Both the position numbers and the translations under genes were made by a program. A DNA stretch of 64,000 nt from a virus. The notes below the pieces were generated by a model, which did not search any database, was not told where the DNA came from, and saw only the letters and a list, made by a program, of their open reading frames with translations. Below are positions 1 through 8,720 of the stretch, one piece after another. Within the stretch, counting starts at the first letter, position 1. Each line of letters opens with the position of its first letter. The stretch covers positions 1-64,000 of IMG/VR virus record IMGVR_UViG_3300020471_000623. One strand, 5' to 3'.

Positions 1-1665
1 TTAGATGACGATACAGCCCGAAACGCAGTAGCGTCAGGCACAGCAACGTTAATTAAAAACGATGACGACTATGTAAATAACCACGGTTCAGGTGAAGGTT
101 CAAATGGAATGTGGGCAGCTAAGTATCCAGGCGCTATGGGGAACTCCCTTAAAGTGTCATTTGCGGATTCTAGTAATTACGACACTAACTCAGTAGCAAG
201 TGTAACTATAACAGCAGGAGGCTCAAGTTATACTTCAGCACCTACTGTAACTTTTAGTGCACCACCAGCTGGCGGAGTTACTGCTACAGGAACAGCTACA
301 ATAAGTGGCGACGCTGTATCAGCAGTTACAATTACTAATCCAGGTAATGGATACACATCAGCACCTACAATTTCATTCTCAGGTGGAGGCGGTTCTGGAG
401 CAGCAGCAACAGCAGTTCTAGCAACAGATTGGGCATATAAAAGCTTCTTTAGCTTTGCTCCATTAACTTCACTTTACACTCAAGCTAAATTAGGCTCAAA
501 TGACGAGTTGCATTTAGTAGTAGTTGACGAGGACGGACTATTTACAGGAACAATAGGAACAATCCTAGAAAGATATGAAGGTCTTTCAAAAGCATCCGAC
601 GCTAAAGGCTTAGACGGCGAATCAATATTTTATAAAGATGTGATTAATGCACAATCTAAATACATTTATTGGACAGACCATCCAGCAGGCGACAGCACTT
701 GGGGTAACTCCCAGGCAAACCAAGCATTTACATCAGGCTTTACAGCAGCAGAATCAACTGTTTCGCTTTCAGGCGGTGTAGATGATGCTCCAGACAGTGG
801 CGACATTCAAACAGGATGGTCATTGTTTGCAGACAAAGAGAGTATAGACGTAAGTCTATTAATAACAGGGGAAATTAGCACAACAGACCAAAAATGGGTC
901 CAAGACAATGTTGCTAGAGTCCGTAAGGATTGTGTAGCATTTGTATCACCTCAGAAAGCTAGTGTTGTAAACAACTCAGGCTCAGAGGTAACAGACACTA
1001 TTGCTAATAGGAACGCTCTAACAGGAACATCTTATTCCTTTTTTGACGGTAACTATAAGTATATGTATGACAGATACAATGATGTCTACAGATGGGTTCC
1101 ATTAAACGGAGACATTGCAGGGTTATGTGTAATCACAGATAACAACAATGATCCTTGGTTCTCACCAGCAGGTTATAACAGAGGTATTATTAAAAACGCT
1201 GTTAAACTAGCATATAATCCTACACAAGCACAAAGAGATGACTTATATAGTGCACAAGTCAATCCAATAATTAATTCTGCAGGAAGTGGAATTGTATTGT
1301 TGGGAGACAAAACTATGTTAGCAGCACCTAGTGCTTTCAATAGAATTAACGTGAGAAGGCTGTTTAACGTTGTAGAAAAAGCAATTGCTACAGCAGCTCA
1401 ATTTCAATTATTTGAATTTAACGACGCATTTACAAGGTCACAATTCACATCGTTAATAACACCTTTCCTCAGAGACGTTCAAGGACGTAGAGGACTATAT
1501 GACTTTAAAGTAATTTGTAACGAAAATAATAACACTGGAGAAGTAATTGACAGAAACGAATTCGTAGCTGACATATTCCTAAAACCAGCCAAGTCTATTA
1601 ATTTCATACAACTAAACTTTATTGCTACTAGAACGGGTATTAACTTTAGTGAAATTGGCGGGTAA
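1..1665 (+). CDS. 18: Tail sheath protein gp18, 5' end cut by window
   Basis: Contractile tail sheath subunit. The frame stays open to base 1, so the N terminus lies outside the window; the ATG at 109 is internal. The stretch around WAAKYPGAMGNSLKV is the conserved early block of T4-like sheath proteins, and the C-terminal part (VRRLFNVVEKAIATAA, then FNDAFTRSQFTSL) is the conserved domain that packs on the tail tube. About 78 residues (bases 193-426) form two Gly/Ser/Thr-rich repeats, each holding GYTSAPT or SYTSAPT, that look like a surface insertion. The tail tube gene follows, as in T4. Confidence 0.93.
   Translation, partial: LDDDTARNAVASGTATLIKNDDDYVNNHGSGEGSNGMWAAKYPGAMGNSLKVSFADSSNYDTNSVASVTITAGGSSYTSAPTVTFSAPPAGGVTATGTATISGDAVSAVTITNPGNGYTSAPTISFSGGGGSGAAATAVLATDWAYKSFFSFAPLTSLYTQAKLGSNDELHLVVVDEDGLFTGTIGTILERYEGLSKASDAKGLDGESIFYKDVINAQSKYIYWTDHPAGDSTWGNSQANQAFTSGFTAAESTVSLSGGVDDAPDSGDIQTGWSLFADKESIDVSLLITGEISTTDQKWVQDNVARVRKDCVAFVSPQKASVVNNSGSEVTDTIANRNALTGTSYSFFDGNYKYMYDRYNDVYRWVPLNGDIAGLCVITDNNNDPWFSPAGYNRGIIKNAVKLAYNPTQAQRDDLYSAQVNPIINSAGSGIVLLGDKTMLAAPSAFNRINVRRLFNVVEKAIATAAQFQLFEFNDAFTRSQFTSLITPFLRDVQGRRGLYDFKVICNENNNTGEVIDRNEFVADIFLKPAKSINFIQLNFIATRTGINFSEIGG
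193..426 (+). repeat. Two Gly/Ser/Thr-rich YTSAPT repeats inside the sheath gene
   Basis: Two roughly 36-residue in-frame repeats, each running VTIT, G/N-rich turn, YTSAPT, V/I-S/T-FS and a Gly-rich tail. The copies differ at the base level, so this is a diverged protein repeat and not recent DNA duplication. Similar YTSAPT repeats occur in other phage virion proteins (general knowledge). Confidence 0.8.
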
Positions 1666-1667
1666 AT

Positions 1668-1675
1668 TATAAATA
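1668..1675 (+). promoter_or_regulatory. T4-type late promoter box TATAAATA
   Basis: Exact match to the T4 late promoter octamer, just after the sheath stop codon. It lies 18 bp before the tail tube ATG at 1694, with AGGAG in between. gp55, the sigma factor for such boxes, is encoded at 13909-14505. Confidence 0.75.
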
Positions 1676-1693
1676 GGTATATAGGAGAATAAA

Positions 1694-2251
1694 ATGCCAG
1701 ACATATCACAATTTAGAGCACAACTAGGAGATGGTGGTGCAAGACCCAACCAATTCGTAATAAAGATCAATTGGCCGAGCGTCTGTCCTTCAGGATTAGG
1801 TCTAGACTCTAATACAAGTTTACTTGTAACGGGTGCAGCTGCCCCAGCTTCAACTGTTAATCCAGCGATTATACAGTATAGAGGTAGGGAAGTTAAGTTC
1901 GCAGGAGAAAGAATTTTTGACCCATGGACTATTACAGTCGTTAATCCTAACGATTTCGGAATGCGTGCAGCATTTGAGGAATGGTTAGATGCAATGAATG
2001 CAAAAGATTCCAATGAGGGTGCACTAAGACTAGAAGATTACGGAGCAGAAATCATCGTTCAACACTTAAACAGAAACGATGACCCAATTTGTGAATGGAC
2101 TTTAAGAGGTGCTTTTCCAATTAACATGTCAGAAATTGCATTACAATATGCACAGAACGACATTTTGGAAGAATACACAGTTACATTCCAATACCAAGAT
2201 TACATTGGTGGAGAAGGCAGAAGCTCAGTAACAGCATCACTTACAGCGTAA
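1694..2251 (+). CDS. 19: Tail tube protein gp19
   Basis: Subunit of the inner tail tube through which DNA passes. At 185 residues it is close to the usual T4-like gp19 size (about 163-210). It has the expected order: an N-terminal RPNQFVIKI strand, a central block around FAGERIFDPWTITVVN, and a C-terminal YTVTFQYQDY strand. It starts at ATG 1694 behind AGGAG, downstream of its own late promoter. It sits between sheath and portal, as in T4 (18-19-20). Confidence 0.9.
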   Translation: MPDISQFRAQLGDGGARPNQFVIKINWPSVCPSGLGLDSNTSLLVTGAAAPASTVNPAIIQYRGREVKFAGERIFDPWTITVVNPNDFGMRAAFEEWLDAMNAKDSNEGALRLEDYGAEIIVQHLNRNDDPICEWTLRGAFPINMSEIALQYAQNDILEEYTVTFQYQDYIGGEGRSSVTASLTA

Positions 2252-2261
2252 GTGAGCCAAT

Positions 2262-2276
2262 TAACCAGAATGGTTA
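2262..2276 (+). other. Small hairpin before the portal gene
   Basis: TAACCA, GAA, TAACCA complement (TGGTTA) gives a 6-bp stem with a 3-base loop in the 35-bp gap between tube and portal genes. There is no T-tract, so this is not a classical terminator; it may shape the mRNA between the two genes. Confidence 0.4.
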
Positions 2277-2286
2277 GGTAGAAATT

Positions 2287-3870
2287 ATGGATTTATTTGG
2301 ATTTGAAATAAAGAGGAAGGATAAGTCTACAAATGAAAAATCGTTTGTAGCTCCCTCCGAAGATACGGCGATAGAAAGTATAAGAGCCGGTGGTTATTAT
2401 GGCACCTACATGGATTTGGAAGGTGTCGCACAAACCGAGGCAGAACTTATAAAAAGATATCGTGACATCGGCATGATGGCTGATGTAGACACAGCAATTG
2501 AAGACATTATTAATGAGTCAGTTGCACAGTTAGAAAACGAAGCGCCGGTAGAACTTAATGTTGACAATGTCCAATTATCGTCAGCAGTTAAGAAAAGAGT
2601 CCTAAGTGAATTCGAGGAAATTAAAAGTATCCTGGACTTTAAGGACAGAGCCCAGGATTACTTCCGTAGGTGGTATATAGATGGACGACTATACTTCCAC
2701 AAGGTTATAGACCTTGAAAATCCTAAGGCAGGGATAAAAGATATTAGATATATCGACCCTCGTAAAATTAGGAAAGTCCGAGAAGTCAAGAAGGAGAAAA
2801 ATCCTTCTGGAGTTCAAATGGTTAAGAGTGTTGAAGAATACTTTATCTATAATGATAAAGGTGTAACACAAAAGCCTGGAGCATATGTAGCACCTGAAAA
2901 CCAACAAGGTTTGAAGATTACAAAAGATGCTATTACATATTGTCCAAGCGGATTAGTAGATCAAGATAAAAACATACCTTTATCTTATTTACATAAGGCT
3001 ATTAGGCCAGCTAACCAATTAAGAATGATGGAGAACGCAGTAGTCATTTATAGGATTACAAGGGCTCCAGAAAGACGTATTTTTTATGTAGATGTTGGTA
3101 ACTTGCCAAAGATGAAGGCAGAACAATATCTAAAAGACATCATGGACAGGTATAGAAATAAACTTGTTTACGATGCTAACACAGGAGAGATACGTGATGA
3201 TAAGAAATTTATGTCTATGTTGGAAGACTTCTGGTTACCTAGAAGGGACGGCGGAACAGGGACACAAATTGATACATTGCCAGCAGGTCAAAACCTAGGG
3301 CAAATAGAAGACGTAGAATATTTTCAACGTAAATTGTATCAAGCATTGAATGTTCCAGTATCACGTTTAGAACAACAGGCAGGATTAAACTTTGGTAGAG
3401 CAGCTGAGATAAACCGAGACGAGATGAAGTTTACAAAATTCATCATCAAGTTAAGAAGGAAGTTCTCAGTTATGTTAAGTGATCTTTTAAGAACACAGCT
3501 CTTACTAAAAGGTGTTTTAACTGAAGACGACTTTGATGCTATTAAAGACGATCTAGAGTTTGAGTTTGCTACAGATGCTTACTACACAGAATCTAAAGAA
3601 CAAGAGATTCTAAGAAGTAGAGTAGAAGTATTAAATGGATTAGCAGCTTACATAGGAACATTTTTTAGTAAGCGTTATATACAGAAAAACGTATTAATGC
3701 TTACCGATGAAGAGATTGAGACTATCGAAACAGAATTGTTAAGTGAGCCTCAATATCAAAGACAATATCAATGGAGTCCATTAAGTGCAGTTCAACAAGA
3801 AGCACCTGAAGGACCCGAAGGACCAGCCGGCGAAGGAGTTCCAGAACCCGGCCCAGATAACGGAGCATAA
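2287..3870 (+). CDS. 20: Portal vertex protein gp20
   Basis: Dodecameric head portal, the channel for DNA packaging and the docking site for the tail. At 527 residues it matches T4 gp20 (524). Recognisable blocks are RYIDPRKIRKVREV, RITRAPERRIFYVDVGNLP, the segment LEDFWLPRRDGGTGTQIDTLPAG, and LNVPVSRLEQQ. The C-terminal 30 residues are Pro/Gly/Glu-rich and probably disordered. The next gene starts 5 bp downstream. Confidence 0.95.
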   Translation: MDLFGFEIKRKDKSTNEKSFVAPSEDTAIESIRAGGYYGTYMDLEGVAQTEAELIKRYRDIGMMADVDTAIEDIINESVAQLENEAPVELNVDNVQLSSAVKKRVLSEFEEIKSILDFKDRAQDYFRRWYIDGRLYFHKVIDLENPKAGIKDIRYIDPRKIRKVREVKKEKNPSGVQMVKSVEEYFIYNDKGVTQKPGAYVAPENQQGLKITKDAITYCPSGLVDQDKNIPLSYLHKAIRPANQLRMMENAVVIYRITRAPERRIFYVDVGNLPKMKAEQYLKDIMDRYRNKLVYDANTGEIRDDKKFMSMLEDFWLPRRDGGTGTQIDTLPAGQNLGQIEDVEYFQRKLYQALNVPVSRLEQQAGLNFGRAAEINRDEMKFTKFIIKLRRKFSVMLSDLLRTQLLLKGVLTEDDFDAIKDDLEFEFATDAYYTESKEQEILRSRVEVLNGLAAYIGTFFSKRYIQKNVLMLTDEEIETIETELLSEPQYQRQYQWSPLSAVQQEAPEGPEGPAGEGVPEPGPDNGA

Positions 3871-3875
3871 ATAGT

Positions 3876-4229
3876 ATGGCAGAAAATGAGAACAATGAAG
3901 TTGAAGTAGAGGTTCACGAACCTTCTACTAATAGTATGTTGGACAATATGATTGCTGGTAAGGCATCAGACGTTCAAGATAATTTTAACGATTTAATGCA
4001 CAGTAGGGCAACCGAAGCATTAGACCAACGTAAGGTAGAGCTTGCTAAAGATATCTTTAGACAGTCTATAGAAGGAACCGATGGTTCTGACATCGAAGAG
4101 TTTGACAAAATGGGTCTTACTCCAGGAGATGAGCCAATAATCGGAGATAAACTTGAAGACAATCTAGTTGATATAAATATGGAGACAGGACTACCTGTAG
4201 ACAAAGAGGAGACAAATGAAAACACTTAG
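3876..4229 (+). CDS. Small acidic prohead core protein (gp67/68-like position)
   Basis: A 117-residue acidic protein between portal and protease genes, where T4 has the small prohead core genes 67 and 68. The middle segment LDNMIAGKASDVQDNFNDLM followed by EALDQRKVELAKDIF looks helical, as expected for a scaffold core component. The C terminus is Asp/Glu-rich and overlaps the next gene by 14 bp. The assignment rests on position, acidity and predicted helices; I see no diagnostic motif. Confidence 0.6.
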   Translation: MAENENNEVEVEVHEPSTNSMLDNMIAGKASDVQDNFNDLMHSRATEALDQRKVELAKDIFRQSIEGTDGSDIEEFDKMGLTPGDEPIIGDKLEDNLVDINMETGLPVDKEETNENT

Positions 4230-4518
4230 AGAATTCAGAGAAAGACATGGCATCGAAGAAGCTAAAGTCGACGGTGTTGCTAAAGGTTCATTAGATGGTG
4301 ACTCTCACATGTGCGCAAGCAAGATATTCCACAAGGAATGGAAAGAGGGAACACCTATTATTGGTGAACACGCAGAACCTGTAGATGGTAAAGTCGCTTG
4401 GTATAAAGTTATGTTTGAACACGGTATAGAAACAGTTGACGTGAATGACCCTGATGTTGAAATCGTAGCAGAAGCAGGACATGGTAACCATGCTAAAAAG
4501 CCTGCTAAAAAATATTAA
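4216..4518 (+). CDS. Conserved small head-cluster protein, unknown function
   Basis: A 100-residue protein whose start overlaps the preceding core gene by 14 bp, with AAGAGGAG just upstream of ATG. The N terminus (TLREFRERHGIEEAK) resembles the short leader seen on several T4-like proteins processed or assembled in the prohead. The centre has CASKIFHKEWKEG and an Asp/Glu/Val-rich stretch; the C terminus is Lys-rich. I recognise no enzymatic motif. Location between core and protease genes suggests a head assembly role. Confidence 0.6.
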   Translation: MKTLREFRERHGIEEAKVDGVAKGSLDGDSHMCASKIFHKEWKEGTPIIGEHAEPVDGKVAWYKVMFEHGIETVDVNDPDVEIVAEAGHGNHAKKPAKKY

Positions 4519-4540
4519 TTTTTAACAAAGGAAATAACAA

Positions 4541-4966
4541 ATGGCAGTCACAGTAAACACATTAAAACTGACCCAAGTCCAGGGTGTGGTTAGTGTGAGG
4601 GGGACTGCAGCGACGGGAACAATAGATATTAGTTCAACACTAAAGAAATCGTCCGAAACGCAGAGCTCCCCAACAGTAAACATAAAAGGACTAACATGGG
4701 CGCTTTCAAGCGGTGCTAGTGCAAAGGTGCAACGTAACTCCGTTGTGCTTTATGAACTAATGGAAAGCGGCAATATAGACATGTATGGTTATTCAGACAA
4801 TTCAGAAAACACATCAGACATAGAGGTAGTTATAGCGGGGGGAGCCGGTGGAACTGTCATTGTAGATTGTGCTAAAATATCTGGATATGGTAGCCAACAA
4901 CACCAAAACGCGCCACTAGACACTAATGATAGTGGAGACGTATATGACGGAGGAAGTTTAGGATAA
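4541..4966 (+). CDS. Putative virion protein between prohead core and protease genes
   Basis: A 141-residue protein rich in Ser, Thr, Gly and Val with alternating hydrophobic residues, consistent with an all-beta structural protein. No charged clusters, membrane segments or catalytic motifs are visible. ATG 4541 follows AAAGGAAATAACA. Its last base is the first base of the protease start (TAATG), so the two genes are translationally coupled. A head decoration or tail role is an inference from composition and location. Confidence 0.6.
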   Translation: MAVTVNTLKLTQVQGVVSVRGTAATGTIDISSTLKKSSETQSSPTVNIKGLTWALSSGASAKVQRNSVVLYELMESGNIDMYGYSDNSENTSDIEVVIAGGAGGTVIVDCAKISGYGSQQHQNAPLDTNDSGDVYDGGSLG

Positions 4967-5625
4967 TGAGATTAATAAAAGAATTTAACGAAAGTATTAC
5001 ATACTTAACTGAAGAGAGTAAAGATCCTAAAAAGCCTAACGTTTTTATAGAAGGCGTATTTTTACAATCAGATTTAAAGAACAAGAACGGTCGTGTATAT
5101 CCTAAAGAGATAATGCAACGAGAAGTGCAGCGTTATGTAGATGAGAACGTAAAAACTAAAAGAGCATATGGAGAATTAGGTCATCCTGAAGGTCCAACAG
5201 TTAATTTAGATAGAGTCTCACATATGATAACATCTCTTAAGGAAGACGGTAACAACTGGATTGGTAAAGCCAAAATTATGGATACACCAATGGGCCGTAT
5301 TGTTAAAGAACTCATTAGCGAGGGTGCTCAACTAGGTGTTAGTTCACGTGGTTTAGGTAGTCTCAAAGAGAGAAACGGCATTAATGAAGTTCAAGGGGAC
5401 TTTATGCTTGCCACAGCGGCAGATATTGTAGCTGATCCTAGTGCTCCAGACGCTTTTGTAAGCGGCATAATGGAGGGCAAAGAATGGGTTTTTGTTAATG
5501 GGAAATGGACAGAACAAGATATTGAGGAAGCAAAAAGCACTATTTCTAGAGCCAATATAAGGGATTTAGAAGAAGAAAAGATGCAAGTTTTCTCAAATTT
5601 CTTAGATAAACTGTCCAAAATTTAA
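4966..5625 (+). CDS. 21: Prohead core protease gp21
   Basis: Serine protease that cleaves scaffold and capsid proteins during head maturation (herpesvirus assemblin-like fold). At 219 residues it is near T4 gp21 (212). The catalytic His is in GELGHPEGP and the Ser in LGVSSRGLGSL; the following FMLATAADIVADPSAPDAF block is also characteristic. The start is an ATG overlapping the previous stop. Scaffold and capsid genes, its substrates, lie directly downstream. Confidence 0.93.
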   Translation: MRLIKEFNESITYLTEESKDPKKPNVFIEGVFLQSDLKNKNGRVYPKEIMQREVQRYVDENVKTKRAYGELGHPEGPTVNLDRVSHMITSLKEDGNNWIGKAKIMDTPMGRIVKELISEGAQLGVSSRGLGSLKERNGINEVQGDFMLATAADIVADPSAPDAFVSGIMEGKEWVFVNGKWTEQDIEEAKSTISRANIRDLEEEKMQVFSNFLDKLSKI

Positions 5626-5630
5626 ATAAA

Positions 5631-5638
5631 TATAAATA
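5631..5638 (+). promoter_or_regulatory. T4-type late promoter box before gp22
   Basis: Exact TATAAATA 6 bp after the protease stop and 60 bp before the scaffold ATG. It lies in a very AT-rich 72-bp gap that also ends with AAAAGGAGAAAGAC as ribosome binding site. Confidence 0.75.
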
Positions 5639-5697
5639 TATTAGATTAATACTATTATATTAATATATAATCCGACTTTTAATAAAAGGAGAAAGAC

Positions 5698-7044
5698 ATG
5701 GGAGTAGAATCCAAAATCAGAGAACTTCTAGAAGGCAAAGTCCAAGACGAAGCCGTAGAAGTTATAGACGAGCAGATTGCTGGAGATCAACAACCACCTA
5801 TGCAAGGTGGCAGTTCTAAAGCTAATTTGCCAGTATCCTCTGCGGATGCCCACCGTCCTTTAGATAAGAAGAACAATGGTGATGCTAGTAATCCATTACA
5901 AGGCAGCTCAAATGCTAACCCTGAAATGCAAGACCTAAGCGGTTCAAGCAATCCAGAAGGTGGCTTAACAAGCCCAGTAGGACAAGCAGCATCAAGCAAA
6001 GCTTCTAAAGCACCTGGACTAGAAGGTTCAGGAGCAGGTCAGGCACCTAACTACAGCGGTTCTGAAGACGCATCGTCTGTTGTAAATCAATCTAGCAATG
6101 CTGGAAACGTTTACAAAGAAGAAGACGAAGTTGAACCAGAAGGCGAAGAAGAAGTTCTAGATTCAGTTGAAGAAATTGATGACGAAGTAGAAGAACTTGA
6201 TTCTGATGTAGAGGTTGAAGAAGAAGAGGAAGTCGTAGCAGAAGACGTTGAAGACGAAGAAATCGTTGAAGACGAACTAGAAGCAGAAACACTCTTTGAA
6301 GATGACATTGCTAACTTATTTGAGGAAGAAGAGCATCTATCAGAAGAATTTAAAACTAAAGCAGCTTCATTATTTGAAGCAGCAGTAGTTGCCCGTGTAA
6401 ATCAACAAATAGACCTTATTGAGGACGAACTTGTTGAGGAAGCGGAAAAAGCTTTTAACGAAGCTAAAGAAAAACTCGTGGAAAACATCGACAAGTATCT
6501 GTCTTATGTGACAGAACAGTGGATGGCAGAAAATGAGATTGCCGTTGAGAACGGTTTGAAAAATGAAATCAATGAGAGCTTTATTAAAGATCTTAGAGAA
6601 ACATTTGCTAACCATTACATCGAGGTTCCTGAAGAGAAATACGATGTATTAGCATCTCAACAAACAGAGATTGATGAGTTAAAATCTAAATTAGATGAAG
6701 AGATTAACAAATCTATTTCGATCAGCGAAGAAAGGGAACAACTACAAAAGGATAAAGTATTCCGTTCCGTGGTTGACGATCTAGCTGACACTGAAGTTGA
6801 AAAGTTTGCAAGTTTAGTTGAAGGTATTACATACGACAACGAAAACATGTATGCTGAGAAACTAAATGTTATCAAGGAAAATTATTTTCCTAAAGCTAAA
6901 ACTGATGACTCAGATAGGCTAGAAGATAGCGTTGATCAGGGAGCATTATCAGAGAATACTGTAATGGACAGATATGCGAGAGCAGTAAGTCAATCCGCTA
7001 AATTTGGCGGAGTTGCAGCAGACTTCGATAAGGCAAAAAATTAA
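5698..7044 (+). CDS. 22: Prohead scaffold core protein gp22, with long acidic N-terminal part
   Basis: Major scaffold on which the capsid assembles, later degraded by gp21. At 448 residues it is much longer than T4 gp22 (269). Residues 1-30 resemble the usual N terminus (ESKIRELLEGKVQDEAVEV). Residues 40-140 are Ser/Asn/Gly/Ala-rich low complexity and 140-215 are almost all Glu/Asp/Val. The conserved helical scaffold region follows (LSEEFKTKAASLFEAAV, then long coiled-coil-like helices). It has its own late promoter and the capsid gene follows. Confidence 0.88.
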   Translation: MGVESKIRELLEGKVQDEAVEVIDEQIAGDQQPPMQGGSSKANLPVSSADAHRPLDKKNNGDASNPLQGSSNANPEMQDLSGSSNPEGGLTSPVGQAASSKASKAPGLEGSGAGQAPNYSGSEDASSVVNQSSNAGNVYKEEDEVEPEGEEEVLDSVEEIDDEVEELDSDVEVEEEEEVVAEDVEDEEIVEDELEAETLFEDDIANLFEEEEHLSEEFKTKAASLFEAAVVARVNQQIDLIEDELVEEAEKAFNEAKEKLVENIDKYLSYVTEQWMAENEIAVENGLKNEINESFIKDLRETFANHYIEVPEEKYDVLASQQTEIDELKSKLDEEINKSISISEEREQLQKDKVFRSVVDDLADTEVEKFASLVEGITYDNENMYAEKLNVIKENYFPKAKTDDSDRLEDSVDQGALSENTVMDRYARAVSQSAKFGGVAADFDKAKN

Positions 7045-7049
7045 TTTTT

Positions 7050-7057
7050 TATAAATA
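7050..7057 (+). promoter_or_regulatory. T4-type late promoter box before gp23
   Basis: Exact TATAAATA 6 bp after the scaffold stop codon, 49 bp ahead of the capsid ATG. The leader carries AAGGAGAAACTG as ribosome binding site, as expected for the most strongly expressed late gene. Confidence 0.8.
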
Positions 7058-7105
7058 ATTAGGTTATAGAAAACATAACAAAACGTTAAAAACAAGGAGA
7101 AACTG

Positions 7106-8371
7106 ATGTATCTTTCAGAAGAACTACAGAAAAAGTGGAGCCCAGTTTTGGATCACAAAGATCTCTCTGAGATTAAAGATCCTTATAAGCGTGCGGTAAC
7201 CACGGTTGTTCTTGAAAACCAGGAAAAAGCTCTCCGTGAGGAGAAGGAAGCCCTTTTCGAGGCAACTCATGCTAACCAGACAGGTGCAAGCGTTGATAAC
7301 TACGATCCGATATTAATATCGTTAGTTAGACGTGCTTTACCTAACTTGATGGCATACGACGTTTGTGGTGTTCAGCCAATGTCAGGACCTACAGGTCTAA
7401 TCTTCGCAATGAAGTCTCACTTTACCAGCCAGACTGGAACAGAGGCTTTATTTAACGAAGCAGATTCAGACTTCTCAGGTGGTGGCACACACGCAGGCTC
7501 TAACCCAGTTGATGGAACTTACACAACTGGTGCTGGAGTATCCACAAGCACAGCTGAAGGCTTTGGTGACTCAACAACTCTAAACGAAATGGCTTTCTCA
7601 ATCGAGAAAACTACTGTAACTGCTAAATCAAGAGCACTTAAAGCAGAATATACTGTTGAACTTGCTCAGGACTTAAAAGCAATTCATGGTTTAGACGCAG
7701 AGTCAGAACTAAGCAACATTCTTTCACAAGAAATTTTAGCTGAGATTAACCGTGAGGTTATTAGAACTATTTACAAAGTAGCAAAAACAGGCTCAGCCTC
7801 AACTGCTACAGCTGGAACATTTGACTTAGATGTTGACAGTAACGGTAGGTGGTCAGTAGAAAGATTTAAAGGTCTTTTATTCAATATCGAACGTGACGCT
7901 AACGTAATTGCACAAGACACAAGGCGTGGTAAAGGTAACTTCATCATCTGTTCATCAGATGTTGCTAGTGCTTTAGCTATGGCTGGTGTTTTAGATTACG
8001 CTCCAGCTTTATCAACTAATTTAAATGTTGATGACACAGGTAATACATTTGCTGGTGTGTTAAACGGTAGATATAAAGTATATATTGACCCTTATTCAGC
8101 AAACACAGGAGCTGCTAGCCAGTTCTATGTTTGTGGTTATAAAGGCACAAGCCCTTATGACGCTGGTATTTTCTATTGTCCATACGTCCCACTACAAATG
8201 GTTAGGGCTATTGACCCAAGCACATTCCAACCTAAAATTGGTTTCAAAACTAGGTATGGCATGATTGCTAACCCATTTGTAATGAAAGCAGATGGAACTA
8301 CTGATGCTGATTCATTCACAGCAGACAGAAACCAGTATTACAGATCTGTTAAAGTTACAAACTTAATGTAA
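7106..8371 (+). CDS. 23: Major capsid protein gp23
   Basis: HK97-fold capsid subunit forming the head shell. At 421 residues it is shorter than T4 gp23 (521). Conserved T4-like elements include the block around DYDPILISLVRRALPNLMAYDVCGVQPM, then PTGLIFAMKS, the KSRALKAEYTVELAQDLKAIHGLDAE region and the C-terminal GFKTRYGMIANPF. The N-terminal 50-60 residues are probably removed by gp21. It has its own late promoter and is followed by a strong terminator. Confidence 0.96.
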   Translation: MYLSEELQKKWSPVLDHKDLSEIKDPYKRAVTTVVLENQEKALREEKEALFEATHANQTGASVDNYDPILISLVRRALPNLMAYDVCGVQPMSGPTGLIFAMKSHFTSQTGTEALFNEADSDFSGGGTHAGSNPVDGTYTTGAGVSTSTAEGFGDSTTLNEMAFSIEKTTVTAKSRALKAEYTVELAQDLKAIHGLDAESELSNILSQEILAEINREVIRTIYKVAKTGSASTATAGTFDLDVDSNGRWSVERFKGLLFNIERDANVIAQDTRRGKGNFIICSSDVASALAMAGVLDYAPALSTNLNVDDTGNTFAGVLNGRYKVYIDPYSANTGAASQFYVCGYKGTSPYDAGIFYCPYVPLQMVRAIDPSTFQPKIGFKTRYGMIANPFVMKADGTTDADSFTADRNQYYRSVKVTNLM

Positions 8372-8380
8372 TTCAGGTCT

Positions 8381-8395
8381 TTCCAATCATTGGAA
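8381..8395 (+). other. Palindrome TTCCAA-TCA-TTGGAA after the capsid gene
   Basis: Perfect 6-bp arms with a 3-base spacer, immediately upstream of the terminator hairpin. It could protect the 3' end of the capsid mRNA or be a binding site; nothing else is visible. Confidence 0.45.
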
Positions 8396-8398
8396 ATC

Positions 8399-8430
8399 GA
8401 AAAGCCCTACAATAGTAGGGCTTTTTTTGT
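8399..8430 (+). terminator. Rho-independent terminator after the capsid gene
   Basis: Stem of 11 bp (AAAAGCCCTAC with its complement at 8415-8425) around a 4-base AATA loop, with the 3' arm running into a T-tract. Because the loop side is A-rich on the left, the structure can also work for the convergent minus-strand gene ending at 8442. Confidence 0.88.
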
Positions 8431-8441
8431 GTCTTAAGATA

Positions 8442-8675
8442 TTAACCTAATTGATATTGGCCTTTTTCAGTAACGAATTCGTTTAACTGTCTTGCAGTAT
8501 CAATAACATCTTGTGCATTTATTGACATTGTAGGTAAAGGCTTTTTGTCATTTGGAAAGTTTTCGTTATGTTCACGTATCGCATCAACTTGTCTGTGATA
8601 GTTATCCATAAGAATACCTTGTGCTTGGTTTAGTAAGTCGGCTCTGATCTCGAACCCTGATTTGCTGTTTGACAT
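8442..8675 (-). CDS. Conserved small protein on the minus strand
   Basis: A 77-residue protein, the only gene I can support on the minus strand. Read on its own strand, CAGGAGAAAATT lies right before ATG, a strong ribosome binding site. The protein is soluble and mostly helical (FEIRADLLNQAQGIL and AQDVIDTARQLNEFV segments). It is of a type I recall next to capsid genes in marine T4-like phages. It converges on the capsid gene with a shared terminator. Function unknown. Confidence 0.75.
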   Translation of the reverse strand: MSNSKSGFEIRADLLNQAQGILMDNYHRQVDAIREHNENFPNDKKPLPTMSINAQDVIDTARQLNEFVTEKGQYQLG

Positions 8676-8720
8676 AATTTTCTCCTGTGTATGTGTATGT
8701 CGTCCTTAAGTGGACTATAT

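Noticed and set aside
3866-3873. CATAAATA near the portal stop as a late promoter for the prohead core gene
   Set aside because: The expected start would be about 3879, inside the gene that begins at 3876, and the match is 7 of 8.
6092-6308. Minus-strand open frames opposite the acidic part of gp22
   Set aside because: They are Ser- or Leu-repeat mirror images of GAA/GAC-rich codons in gp22, with no ribosome site.
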